Shown: piece after piece, positions 54,777 to 63,422 of the stretch
Position numbering within the stretch: position 1 is the stretch's first letter
Layout of the letters: every line of letters starts with the position of its first letter
Origin: Lachnospiraceae bacterium
Lineage (GTDB): Bacteria; Bacillota; Clostridia; Lachnospirales; Lachnospiraceae
NCBI GenBank assembly: GCA_024698705.1
Contig: JAILQX010000047.1
Location: 124,001-188,000 of the forward strand
Reading direction: 5' to 3'
DNA length: 64,000 nucleotides
Translations under genes and position numbers: made by a program
Notes under the pieces: model-generated
Databases searched by the model: none
What the model was told of the DNA's origin: nothing
What the model saw: the letters and a program-made list of their open reading frames with translations, nothing else

Positions 54777-56591
54777 ATGGGGGAAAAAAGAAAGACTTTG
54801 GGAGAAAAACATGGGTTTATAAAATTCGTGCTTTGGGGCATTGCGTTCTTTTTTCTCATTTCCATCGTTGTCATGCATATAAGAGGGATGGAATATGCCG
54901 GTAAGAAGGATATTGAAAAGCTCGATATAACCGGAGAATACAGCATTGACGGGGGAAAGACCTACATCGCATTTGATAATGCGCGTAAGATACCTTCGGC
55001 AGGCATAGAGCATATAACCATCAGATTAAAAGCGGATAAAGATATTCCGAAGGATAAGACCATATTCTTTTATTCTTCAAACACGGATATCACCGCTTTT
55101 TTGAATGGAAAAAACGTTTTTTTTATGCATGCTTACGGTGACAATCCGTGGGTTGAATTCGAATCGCCGGGTATAAAGACGGGCGATGAGATCATTCTTG
55201 AGCTTAAGGCAATAACGCCTCATGTGTTCAATCCGAGTTTCAGGGTAATGCTCAAAAAGGCGTTTGTCGGGAACAAATACGACCTTCTGATATACGAGAT
55301 GACAATAAATACGTTCCATATCCTGGCATGTATTTTCTGCGTCATCCTTGGTATTGCATTGTTTTTGACACGATTTTCGATAGGTACACCCAGTAAATAT
55401 AATACCGAAGGTCTTACGTCATGTTCGATGCTTCTTATATTCGGCGGGATATGCTGCTTCCTGTATTATGATTTTATCACTTTGCTGATAGACAATTATA
55501 TAGGCGTAAAATACATAGATACTCTGACGCAGGGACTGACATTCATATTCATGACGGGATATGTCAGAAGATACGTGTACGATAAAAAACTCAAGCAGGT
55601 GAGTTACGGCATGACATTTTTCTCGGTCATAGTAGTGATTCTGTATTCGGTAAATCAGATGTTCGTGCCATTCTCTATACAGGACAGCAACCTTGTTTTT
55701 TCATGGGTGGTTGCTATAGGCATAGCGGTATCGGTCGCACAGGTCCTGTTTTTATTTTCGGGTATCAGGAAGGCGGAATCAGGCGGAAATATGGTATTTC
55801 TTTCCCTTCTGTTGTGTGCGGCGGGAACTACTGTCGAAATGACATATCATGTACTGACCGGTATTTATATCGGAAAGGTGTTCCTGATCACATTTTTTAT
55901 ATTTGCGTGGATACAGTACAGGCTTATAACAAAGTATTTCTATGATACGGGAAGAGAAGCCGAAAAAGCACAAAAGCTTGAAAAGGAACTCACCGAGAAT
56001 CATGTTAAGATGATGCTTAGCCAGATACAGCCGCATTTCCTCTACAATGCGCTGGGAACCATAAGGTCGTTATGCACGAAGGATCCGGCGGAAGCCAGAA
56101 ATGCGCTGGATCATTTTGCAAAATATCTGCGGGCAAATATGGATTCGCTCAATGAGAAATGGTGTATCCCGTTCTCAAAGGAACTGGAGCATGTAAACAG
56201 CTATCTGTATATTGAAAAGCTGAGATTCGGTGATCTTCTTAAGATAGAGTACGATATAAGGGCGGAAAGATTTGAACTTCCGCCGCTCACGCTGCAGACG
56301 ATCGTTGAAAATGCCGTAAAGCACGGGCTCCTTGCAAAGAGGGAAGGCGGTACGGTAAAGATATCCACAAAAGAGACCAGGAACAATATCGAGATAACGG
56401 TGCAGGATACAGGGGTTGGTTTTGATGCGGCAAAGAAGATCGATGACGGCAGGAGCCACGTGGGTATCGCGAATACCAGACAGAGGATCATGGCCATGTG
56501 CGGTGGTTCGCTAAACATAGGAAGCAAGATAGACGAGGGGACCGTCATAACGATACTGCTTCCGAAAGAAAATGTCATGATCGACAGATAA
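54777..56591 (+). CDS. Membrane sensor histidine kinase, LytS/YehU type
   Basis: A 604-aa sensor. One N-terminal helix (about 17-37) leads into an extracellular beta domain (about 45-175) and then about seven membrane helices (180-390), an arrangement like 7TMR-DISM receptors. The cytoplasmic part is a His_kinase domain: MMLSQIQPHFLYNAL with phospho-acceptor H420, then the ATPase domain with VENAVKHGL, DTGVGFD and GIANTRQRI. RBS GGGAG. Its response regulator is encoded 75 bases downstream. The NlpC/P60 gene just upstream suggests an envelope-related signal; the ligand is unknown. Confidence 0.9.
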   Translation: MGEKRKTLGEKHGFIKFVLWGIAFFFLISIVVMHIRGMEYAGKKDIEKLDITGEYSIDGGKTYIAFDNARKIPSAGIEHITIRLKADKDIPKDKTIFFYSSNTDITAFLNGKNVFFMHAYGDNPWVEFESPGIKTGDEIILELKAITPHVFNPSFRVMLKKAFVGNKYDLLIYEMTINTFHILACIFCVILGIALFLTRFSIGTPSKYNTEGLTSCSMLLIFGGICCFLYYDFITLLIDNYIGVKYIDTLTQGLTFIFMTGYVRRYVYDKKLKQVSYGMTFFSVIVVILYSVNQMFVPFSIQDSNLVFSWVVAIGIAVSVAQVLFLFSGIRKAESGGNMVFLSLLLCAAGTTVEMTYHVLTGIYIGKVFLITFFIFAWIQYRLITKYFYDTGREAEKAQKLEKELTENHVKMMLSQIQPHFLYNALGTIRSLCTKDPAEARNALDHFAKYLRANMDSLNEKWCIPFSKELEHVNSYLYIEKLRFGDLLKIEYDIRAERFELPPLTLQTIVENAVKHGLLAKREGGTVKISTKETRNNIEITVQDTGVGFDAAKKIDDGRSHVGIANTRQRIMAMCGGSLNIGSKIDEGTVITILLPKENVMIDR

Positions 56592-56617
56592 AAGGGATCA
56601 AAGGGATTAAAGGGCAG
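56591..56617 (+). repeat. Three 9-bp direct repeats between kinase and regulator genes
   Basis: AAAGGG recurs at 56591, 56600 and 56609 with a period of nine bases, beginning within the kinase stop codon. A hairpin CCGATA / TATCGG follows at 56627-56644. No T run follows, so it is not a clear terminator. Confidence 0.5.
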
Positions 56618-56666
56618 ATAAAAAAGCCGATATCTTTTTATCGGTATATTGAAAGAGGGGTATTGC

Positions 56667-57467
56667 ATGAAAGTTTTGGCAGTTGATGATGAAAAGATCA
56701 TCCTTGAGGATTTCGTTGCTATGTTGAATGGCATGGATGAGATCGACAAAGCGGTTGGGTTTACGGACTGTGATGATGCACTTAAGTATGTAAATGAACA
56801 TGATGTGGATGTTGCATTTCTTGATATCAACATGAGAGAAATGGACGGCATAACCATGGCGAAACGGATAAAGATCTGCAAACCTATGGTTAACATAATA
56901 TTTGTTACGGCGTATGACAATTATACGATGGATGCGTTAAAGATACACGCGTCCGGCTATCTGATGAAGCCCGCGACCGAAGAGGATATCAGGGAAGAGT
57001 TAAAAGATCTGAGAAAACCTGTGGAAGCAGGCAGGGAAAAGAGATTAAAGGCACAGTGCTTCGGAAATTTTGAGATCTATATAGACGGCATACCGTGTAA
57101 TTTCAAGTATGTAAAGACGAAGGAACTGATAGCATATCTGATCGACAGAAGGGGAGCATTTGCCACAAACGGCGAGATACTCGGAGTTCTGTGGGAGGAC
57201 AAGACAGTCACGGGATCTCTCGAAAATTATTTAAGAAACCTTATAGTGGATCTGAGAGGCGTGTTCAGACAGGCAGACCTGGAGGACGTCATAATCAAGA
57301 AAAAAGGCATGATAGCCATCAATACGGACGCATTTGACTGTGATTATTACAGGTGGATAGACGGTGATGTTGCGGCGATCAATGCATTTGCGGGTGAATA
57401 CATGAGCCAGTTCAGCTGGTCGGAACTTACCCTGGCGGGAATAGAAAACAGGCTCATGGAAGGATGA
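56667..57467 (+). CDS. Response regulator with SARP-like DNA-binding domain
   Basis: A 266-aa regulator, the likely partner of the LytS-type kinase. The receiver (residues 1-120) has the acidic pocket VDDEK, phospho-acceptor D53 in AFLDINM and K101 in LMKPA. The C-terminal half is a winged-helix domain of the SARP/OmpR class (CFGNFEIYIDG, KTKELIAYLIDRRGAF, LRNLIVDLR) and a short start of a BTAD-like region (EYMSQFSWSE), instead of the LytTR domain usually paired with LytS kinases. The ATG at 56667 follows GAGGGG; a TTG at 56649 is less likely. Confidence 0.88.
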   Translation: MKVLAVDDEKIILEDFVAMLNGMDEIDKAVGFTDCDDALKYVNEHDVDVAFLDINMREMDGITMAKRIKICKPMVNIIFVTAYDNYTMDALKIHASGYLMKPATEEDIREELKDLRKPVEAGREKRLKAQCFGNFEIYIDGIPCNFKYVKTKELIAYLIDRRGAFATNGEILGVLWEDKTVTGSLENYLRNLIVDLRGVFRQADLEDVIIKKKGMIAINTDAFDCDYYRWIDGDVAAINAFAGEYMSQFSWSELTLAGIENRLMEG

Positions 57468-57501
57468 GAAGGGTCAGAACCGCACAGAATACCGAAAAAG
57501 C

Positions 57502-57545
57502 GTGTAAAATATGGTGTTTACACACATGAACAAATGTGTTATAAT
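57502..57545 (+). promoter_or_regulatory. rpsO promoter with two overlapping palindromes
   Basis: TTTACA (57517-57522), 17 bases, TATAAT (57540-57545). The spacer is almost filled by ACACAT-GAACAA-ATGTGT (57522-57539). A second inverted repeat, GTGTAAA (57502-57508) and TTTACAC (57517-57523), covers the -35 element. This looks like an operator, although no regulator can be named. Confidence 0.7.
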
Positions 57546-57560
57546 TCCAATGTTGTGTGC

Positions 57561-57602
57561 TTGTACTCAGGTTCAGGAGACTCCGACCGGGCCTTGGTAC
57601 AA
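57561..57602 (+). promoter_or_regulatory. Structured rpsO leader, possible S15 autoregulatory site
   Basis: An outer stem TTGTAC / GTACAA (57561-57566 with 57597-57602) encloses a hairpin built from GGTT-CA-GGA and TCC-GACC with a two-base bulge and a G-T pair next to G-C pairs, as in known S15 targets. It lies 30 bases before the start codon. Confidence 0.5.
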
Positions 57603-57631
57603 AGCGAAGTACGAGATAAAAGGAGATTAAT

Positions 57632-57898
57632 ATGATTTCAAAAGAAAAGAAAACAGCTATTATGAACGAGTATGCAAGAACACCCGGTGATACAGGTTCT
57701 CCGGAAGTTCAGATCGCAGTACTCACTGCACGTATCAACGAGCTTACTGAGCATCTTAAGGACAATCCGAAGGATCATCATTCAAGACGTGGTATGTACA
57801 AGATGATCGGTCAGAGACGTGGTTTGCTTGATTATCTTATGAAGACCGACCTTGAAGGATACAGAGCACTTATCGAGAAGCTTGGTATCAGAAAGTAG
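57632..57898 (+). CDS. rpsO: Small ribosomal subunit protein uS15
   Basis: An 88-aa 16S rRNA-binding protein that nucleates the platform of the 30S subunit. All the family blocks are present: [38 protein letters not shown] and [18 protein letters not shown]. It is followed by a terminator and then pnp, the conserved rpsO-pnp order. Confidence 0.98.
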   Translation: MISKEKKTAIMNEYARTPGDTGSPEVQIAVLTARINELTEHLKDNPKDHHSRRGMYKMIGQRRGLLDYLMKTDLEGYRALIEKLGIRK

Positions 57899-57907
57899 TT
57901 TGCTTTT

Positions 57908-57934
57908 GAAGGCGGTCACGTACCGCCTTCTTTT
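57908..57934 (+). terminator. Rho-independent terminator after rpsO
   Basis: A 9-bp perfect stem (57908-57916 with 57922-57930), 5-nt loop and four T; possibly leaky, with part of pnp expression coming from the rpsO promoter. Confidence 0.8.
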
Positions 57935-57957
57935 AGTGTATCAATCAACATGAACGT

Positions 57958-58035
57958 GGTAGAAGATATACCCCGAGACCACTGATGAGCTTACGAACCA
58001 TCGCGATCTCATCAGTAGTTTCGGTATCTTCTACC
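57958..58035 (+). promoter_or_regulatory. Long hairpin in the pnp leader
   Basis: An outer 11-bp stem (57958-57968 with 58025-58035), a four-base bulge, a 7-bp stem (57973-57979 with 58018-58024), a one-base mismatch and a 9-bp stem (57981-57989 with 58008-58016) make about 27 pairs. A similar double-stranded leader in enteric bacteria is cut by RNase III and used for PNPase autoregulation. Confidence 0.7.
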
Positions 58036-58068
58036 GATCAGCCCTTAAGGGCAGAAAAGGAGAAGACT

Positions 58069-60159
58069 ATGTATAAGACATTCAGCATGGAACTTGCAGG
58101 CCGTACACTCAGTGTGGATATAGGAAGAGTGGGCGCACAGGCTAACGGCTGTGCATTTATGCACTACGGTGACACAACTGTATTATCAACGGCTACGGCA
58201 AGCGAGAAGCCCAGAGACGGTATCGATTTCTTCCCTCTTTCGGTTGAATACGAAGAGAAGATGTATGCCGTAGGAAAGATCCCGGGCGGATTTAACAAGA
58301 GAGAGGGAAAGGCAAGTGAGAATGCAATCCTTACAAGCCGTGTTATCGATCGTCCCATGAGACCTCTTTTCCCCAAGGATTATCGTAATGATGTAACACT
58401 CAACAACATGGTAATGAGTGTTGATCCCGAGTGCAGACCCGAACTTGTAGCTATGCTCGGTGCTGCTATAGCAACAAGTATCTCTGATATTCCTTTTGAC
58501 GGCCCCTGCGCTACAACACAGGTTGGTATGATCGACGGAGAGTTCATCATCAACCCCAATCAGGAGCAGTGGAAGAACGGCGACCTCAATCTTACGGTTG
58601 CATCAACAAGCGAAAAGGTTATCATGATTGAAGCGGGTGCCAATGAGATACCCGAAGCAAAGATGATCGACGCCATCTACAAGGCGCATGAAGTCAACCA
58701 GGAGATCATTGCATTTATAAACAAGATCGTTGCGGAGGTTGGTAAGCCGAAGCATGAATACACAAGCTGCGCTGTTCCGGAAGAACTTTTCGAAGCAATA
58801 AAGGCTATCGTAACTCCAGAACAGATGGAAGAAGCAGTATTTACGGATGAGAAGCAGGTAAGAGAAGAGAATATTCGTCAGATCAAGGAGAAGCTCACAG
58901 AGGCATTTGCCGACAACGAAGAGTGGCTTGCTCTTTTGGAAGATGCCGTATATCAGTATCAGAAGAAAACCGTCAGAAAGATGATCTTAAAGGATCACAA
59001 GCGTCCCGACGGCCGTGAGATCACACAGATACGTCCTTTGGCTGCAGAAGTTGATATAATTCCCAGAGTTCACGGCTCTGCGATGTTCACACGTGGACAG
59101 ACACAGATATGTAATGTAACAACACTTGCACCTCTTTCAGAGATGCAGAAGATAGACGGTCTCGACAGCAACGAAACAGCCAAGAGATATATGCATCAGT
59201 ATAATTTCCCGGCATATTCGGTTGGTGAGACTAAGGTAAGCCGTGGCCCCGGCCGTCGTGAGATCGGTCACGGTGCTCTGGCAGAAAGAGCTTTGATCGC
59301 AGTTCTTCCCAGCGAAGAGGAATTCCCTTACGCTATCAGAACAGTATCAGAGACATTCGAATCAAACGGTTCAACATCCATGGGTTCAACATGTGCATCA
59401 TGCATGTCACTCATGGCTGCAGGTGTTCCGATCAAGAAGATGGTTGCAGGTATCAGCTGTGGTCTCGTAACAGGTGACACAGATGATGACTTTGTATTGC
59501 TTACGGATATCCAGGGTCTCGAAGATTTCTTCGGTGATATGGACTTCAAGGTAACAGGTACAACAGACGGTATCACAGCTATACAGATGGATATCAAGAT
59601 CCACGGTCTTACAAGACCTATCGTTGAGGGCGCCATCGCAAGATGCCGTGAAGCAAGACTCTTCATCATGGACAATTGCATGAAGCCTGCTATCGCGGCT
59701 CCCAGACCGACAGTTAACGAATATGCACCCAAGATCATTTCTCTTCAGATCGATCCCGAAAAGATCGGTGATGTTGTCGGACAGCGCGGAAAGACGATCA
59801 ACGAGATCATTGCACGTACAGGCGTTAAGATCGATATCACTGATGATGGAAATGTATCTGTATGCGGTACCGATAAGGCCATGATGGATCAGGCTGTTGA
59901 GATGATAAAGATCATCACAACTGAATTTGAGCAGGGACAGGTATTCAAGGGTACGGTCGTAAGCATCAAGGAATTCGGTGCTTTCATAGAGTTTGCACCC
60001 GGTAAGGAAGGCATGGTCCATATCTCAAAGATATCAAAGGAACGTATCAACCGTGTTGAAGATGTTCTTACACTCGGTGATAAGGTTACCGTTGTATGCC
60101 TCGGCAAGGATAAGATGGGAAGGATAAGCTTCTCAATGAAGGATGTTGCACAGGCATAA
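58069..60159 (+). CDS. pnp: Polyribonucleotide nucleotidyltransferase (PNPase)
   Basis: Phosphorolytic 3'-5' exoribonuclease, 696 aa. The ATG at 58069 follows AAAGGAGA; an upstream in-frame ATG at 57985 lies within the leader hairpin. Two RNase PH-like domains (first with RTLSVDIGRVGAQANG, second with RPDGREITQIRPLAAEVDI in two parts and GSTSMGSTCASCMSLMAAG), then KH (IGDVVGQRGKTINEI) and S1 (FKGTVVSIKEFGAFIEF) domains. The terminator after the gene is strong. The leader hairpin suggests self-regulation. Confidence 0.98.
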   Translation: MYKTFSMELAGRTLSVDIGRVGAQANGCAFMHYGDTTVLSTATASEKPRDGIDFFPLSVEYEEKMYAVGKIPGGFNKREGKASENAILTSRVIDRPMRPLFPKDYRNDVTLNNMVMSVDPECRPELVAMLGAAIATSISDIPFDGPCATTQVGMIDGEFIINPNQEQWKNGDLNLTVASTSEKVIMIEAGANEIPEAKMIDAIYKAHEVNQEIIAFINKIVAEVGKPKHEYTSCAVPEELFEAIKAIVTPEQMEEAVFTDEKQVREENIRQIKEKLTEAFADNEEWLALLEDAVYQYQKKTVRKMILKDHKRPDGREITQIRPLAAEVDIIPRVHGSAMFTRGQTQICNVTTLAPLSEMQKIDGLDSNETAKRYMHQYNFPAYSVGETKVSRGPGRREIGHGALAERALIAVLPSEEEFPYAIRTVSETFESNGSTSMGSTCASCMSLMAAGVPIKKMVAGISCGLVTGDTDDDFVLLTDIQGLEDFFGDMDFKVTGTTDGITAIQMDIKIHGLTRPIVEGAIARCREARLFIMDNCMKPAIAAPRPTVNEYAPKIISLQIDPEKIGDVVGQRGKTINEIIARTGVKIDITDDGNVSVCGTDKAMMDQAVEMIKIITTEFEQGQVFKGTVVSIKEFGAFIEFAPGKEGMVHISKISKERINRVEDVLTLGDKVTVVCLGKDKMGRISFSMKDVAQA

Positions 60160-60185
60160 ATTAAATTATAAATTAACAAACATCA

Positions 60186-60217
60186 AATGGGGTTGGACAT
60201 GTCCAGCCCCATTTTTT
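60186..60217 (+). terminator. Rho-independent terminator after pnp
   Basis: A stem of about 13 bp (60186-60198 with 60201-60213, one G-T pair), 2-4-nt loop, T tract. Confidence 0.88.
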
Positions 60218-60241
60218 CTGAAAATACCAAAGAGGTAAATG

Positions 60242-61831
60242 ATGAGCGTAAAGGAAGAAATAAACAAGAGAAGAACATTTGCGATAATATCCCACCCGGA
60301 TGCCGGAAAGACAACACTTACCGAGAAATTCCTGCTCTACGGCGGAGCCATCAATCTGGCCGGTTCTGTTAAAGGAAAGGCTACGGCGAGGCATGCTGTC
60401 AGCGACTGGATGGAGATAGAAAAGGAAAGAGGTATCTCGGTAACAAGTTCCGTAATGCAATTTAATTACGGGGGTTATTGTATAAATATTCTTGACACTC
60501 CGGGACATCAGGACTTTTCGGAGGATACTTACCGTACACTTATGGCAGCCGACAGTGCTGTGATGGTAATAGATGCGGCTAAGGGTGTAGAGCCTCAGAC
60601 AAGGAAACTGTTCAAGGTCTGCGGAATGAGAGGTATACCGATATTTACATTTATCAACAAACTTGACAGGGATGCCAATGACACATTTGAACTTCTCGAT
60701 GAGATAGAAAAAGAACTCGGTATCGCAACGTGTCCGATAAATTGGCCAATAGGTTGTGGTAAAATGTTTAAAGGGGTATATGACAGACAGAAGAAAGCGG
60801 TAGTGACCTACTCGGATACCGAGAAGGGCACAAAGGAAGGCGAGACGAAGCATATTCCGATAGATGATGCGAAAGCCGTGGAAGAGGCCATCGGTAAGGA
60901 ACGTATGGATATACTCAATGATGAGATAGACCTTCTTGACGGGGCGAGTGACAGTTATGACCTCGAAGCCATAAGGGCGGGGAAGCTGACACCTGTATTT
61001 TTTGGTTCCGCACTTACCAATTTCGGAGTGGAGATATTTTTGAAATATTTTCTGGAGATGACAACAACACCGCTTGCAAGAAGATCGAAGGGTGAACTGA
61101 TAGATCCGGTGGATAACGCTTTTTCGGCATTTGTATTCAAGATACAGGCCAATATGAACAAGGCTCACAGAGACCGTATCGCATTTATGAGGATCTGCTC
61201 CGGCAAGTATGAGTCAAACATGGAAGTAAAGCATGTTCAGGGCGGAAAAGTCATGAGACTTTCAAGACCCCAGCAGATCATGGCCGACGAGCGCAAGATA
61301 CTGGATGAGGCTTATGCGGGGGATATAATCGGCGTGTTCGATCCGGGTATTTTTTCCATAGGAGACACGCTCTGCATGCAGGGTGATGACATATTATACG
61401 AGGGTATACCGACATTTGCGCCCGAGCATTTTGCAAGAGTCAGACAGATCGATACCATGAAGAGAAAACAATTTGTCAAAGGCATCACGCAGATCGCTCA
61501 GGAGGGTGCCATCCAGATATTTCAGGAGTATAACACCGGACTTGAAGAGATCATAGTCGGAGTTGTAGGCGTATTGCAGTTCGATGTGTTAAAATATAGA
61601 CTGGAGAATGAGTATAATGTTGAGATAAAGCTTGATCCGCTTCCGTATGAGCATATCAGATGGATCGTTTCCGCTGAGACGGAACTCGACAAGATAGTCG
61701 GAACAAGTGATATGAAGAAGATAAAGGATCTTAAGGACAGACCGCTTCTGCTCTTTATCAATGAGTGGAGTGTGGGTATGACTCTTGACAGGAACAAGGG
61801 ACTGGTCCTTTCTGAATTCGGAACTGAGTAG
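60242..61831 (+). CDS. prfC: Peptide chain release factor 3
   Basis: Translational GTPase that removes RF1/RF2 after termination, 529 aa. G-domain motifs: SHPDAGKTTLTE, DTPGHQDFSEDT and NKLDRDA, with the RF3-specific SVMQFNY and VNDWMEIEKERGISV-type switch region (here SDWMEIEKERGISV). The ATG at 60242 has the better spacing from GAGG than the adjacent ATG at 60239. The gene is followed 27 bases later by the transglutaminase-like gene. Confidence 0.96.
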   Translation: MSVKEEINKRRTFAIISHPDAGKTTLTEKFLLYGGAINLAGSVKGKATARHAVSDWMEIEKERGISVTSSVMQFNYGGYCINILDTPGHQDFSEDTYRTLMAADSAVMVIDAAKGVEPQTRKLFKVCGMRGIPIFTFINKLDRDANDTFELLDEIEKELGIATCPINWPIGCGKMFKGVYDRQKKAVVTYSDTEKGTKEGETKHIPIDDAKAVEEAIGKERMDILNDEIDLLDGASDSYDLEAIRAGKLTPVFFGSALTNFGVEIFLKYFLEMTTTPLARRSKGELIDPVDNAFSAFVFKIQANMNKAHRDRIAFMRICSGKYESNMEVKHVQGGKVMRLSRPQQIMADERKILDEAYAGDIIGVFDPGIFSIGDTLCMQGDDILYEGIPTFAPEHFARVRQIDTMKRKQFVKGITQIAQEGAIQIFQEYNTGLEEIIVGVVGVLQFDVLKYRLENEYNVEIKLDPLPYEHIRWIVSAETELDKIVGTSDMKKIKDLKDRPLLLFINEWSVGMTLDRNKGLVLSEFGTE

Positions 61832-61858
61832 TAAGGGGCACGCCCCGGGGTTAGATGC

Positions 61859-63178
61859 ATGAGAAAAGCGTTGGTTTATCTGGGCCTATCGGTACTGTTG
61901 CTCGGAATTATAATTTCATATGACGTGACCAAATGTGATGGGCAGGTCCTGATGAAATATTTTATCGACATGGGCGATGACTATGACAGGTCGTATGATA
62001 AGACATACGAGGCACCGGTTGATAAAAAGGATACCGCGAAGGTGTCCAAAACCAAGACAAATACCACCGCAAATACTACAAAATCCTCCAATGAGGGATC
62101 AGTAACATCCGTTACCGAGGAGCTGGATGAAAAAACAGGCAGTGAACCGGCTTATGAGGACATTCCCGAAGAGGACAGAGGATACGAGTATTATTACGGT
62201 CAGCTGAATGATACGGAGAAGGCCATTTACCGTGCGATGTATAAGTCTTTTTCAAATATAGAGAGCGGTAATTCCATTCCTTCGAGCGATGATGAGACTA
62301 TGAGCAAGGTCGCTGTCAGTGTCAAAGCCGATCATCCCGAATTCTTCTATGTCGAGGAGATGGGATATGTGCATTATACTCTGGGCGGACAGATAGTCAA
62401 GACAACTTTGTCCGTGACTTATGCAGATTCAAGGTCGATGATAGAGACCAAGCGGCGTATGGCGGACGAGGCGGCCGATGCCATCATAGCCACGATCCCT
62501 GACGGCGCAGATGAATATACAAAGGTTAAATGCGTATATGAACAGCTCATCGCCACAACGGATTACGAGATAAACTCACCTGACAACCAGAATATCATTT
62601 CATCGCTGGTGAATCACAGGTCGGTATGTGCCGGATATGCGAGGGCATTTCAGTATATCCTCAACAGGATCGGCATCCCTACCACATTTGTGGAAGGAAG
62701 ATCACTGATAACGGGGGAGGACCATGCATGGAATATGTGTACTCTTTCCGACGGAAATTATTTTGTGGACGTGACCTGGGGAGATGCGTCATACTCCGGG
62801 AACGGATTTGAAGGCGAGAAAGTGGCCGGGATCAATTACGACTATATGCTCATCACGACCGATGAGCTTTTGAGGACGCACAGTATCAATTCCATTGTTG
62901 AATTCCCTATATGTGACCGGATGGAGAACAATTATTTTGTCAGAGAAGGTCTGTATTTTGAATTCTATGACCATGATACCATAAAAGCGGCATTTGACAG
63001 GGCATATGCGGAAGGAAGGGAAAGCATATCGTTCAAGTGTGCCAACAGAGATGCCTATGAGTCCGTAAAGGATGAGTTGATAAGAAACAGCGGTATATTT
63101 GACATGTTAAATTCCCAGACAACAACGGTGTCTTATGTCGAGGATGAAGAACAAAGAACCCTTTGTTTCTGGTTGTAG
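61859..63178 (+). CDS. Membrane-anchored transglutaminase-like protein
   Basis: A 439-aa envelope protein. One N-terminal helix (about 4-22), a Lys/Thr/Ser-rich linker (50-90) and an extracytoplasmic domain containing a transglutaminase-like fold (about 210-310). The catalytic triad is visible: C257 in RSVCAGYARAF, H289 in DHAWNM and D304 in FVDVTWGD. Such domains act as proteases or cross-linking enzymes; the substrate is unknown. No convincing ribosome binding site other than GGGG at 61848-61852 is seen. prfC is the upstream neighbour; the hairpin repeats follow. Confidence 0.85.
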   Translation: MRKALVYLGLSVLLLGIIISYDVTKCDGQVLMKYFIDMGDDYDRSYDKTYEAPVDKKDTAKVSKTKTNTTANTTKSSNEGSVTSVTEELDEKTGSEPAYEDIPEEDRGYEYYYGQLNDTEKAIYRAMYKSFSNIESGNSIPSSDDETMSKVAVSVKADHPEFFYVEEMGYVHYTLGGQIVKTTLSVTYADSRSMIETKRRMADEAADAIIATIPDGADEYTKVKCVYEQLIATTDYEINSPDNQNIISSLVNHRSVCAGYARAFQYILNRIGIPTTFVEGRSLITGEDHAWNMCTLSDGNYFVDVTWGDASYSGNGFEGEKVAGINYDYMLITTDELLRTHSINSIVEFPICDRMENNYFVREGLYFEFYDHDTIKAAFDRAYAEGRESISFKCANRDAYESVKDELIRNSGIFDMLNSQTTTVSYVEDEEQRTLCFWL

Positions 63179-63190
63179 GTATGATATAAT
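63163..63190 (+). promoter_or_regulatory. Promoter of asp23-nusB
   Basis: TTGTTT (63163-63168), 16 bases, TATAAT (63185-63190). The message would start at about 63197, directly at the first 75-bp repeat, so all three repeats would be in the leader. Confidence 0.6.
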
Positions 63191-63195
63191 ATATA

Positions 63196-63402
63196 GCAAG
63201 CTTTTTGAAAAAAAGGTTGCTATCCAGCCGTCGCACAAAGTGCGAACGGTCAGGTGAAGTAAGGCAGAAGGCAAGCTTTTTGAAAAAAAGGTTGCTATCC
63301 AGCCGTCGCACAAAGTGCGAACGGTCAGGTGAAGTAAGGCAGAAGGCAAGCTTTTTGAAAAAAAGGTTGCTATCCAGCCGTCGCACAAAGTGCGAACGGT
63401 CA
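63196..63402 (+). repeat. Three 75-bp tandem repeats, each with a hairpin
   Basis: Units start at 63196, 63271 and 63346 (period exactly 75); the third ends after 57 bases. The copies look identical. Each starts GCAAGCTTTTTG, and near its end holds CCGT-CGCAC-AAA-GTGCG-A-ACGG, a stem of nine pairs with one bulged A. They occupy the space between the asp23 promoter and its ribosome binding site. Because 75 is a multiple of three they also keep open frames on both strands, but I see no reason to call these genes. Confidence 0.9.
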
Positions 63403-63422
63403 ACCACAGAGAGGTATGTATA

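Noticed and set aside
57985-58068. 28-codon N-terminal extension of PNPase
   Set aside because: It falls in the leader hairpin, and a strong ribosome binding site precedes the ATG at 58069, where conserved PNPase begins.
63196-63402. CRISPR array
   Set aside because: The copies are contiguous 75-bp tandem repeats without unique spacers and no cas genes are nearby.
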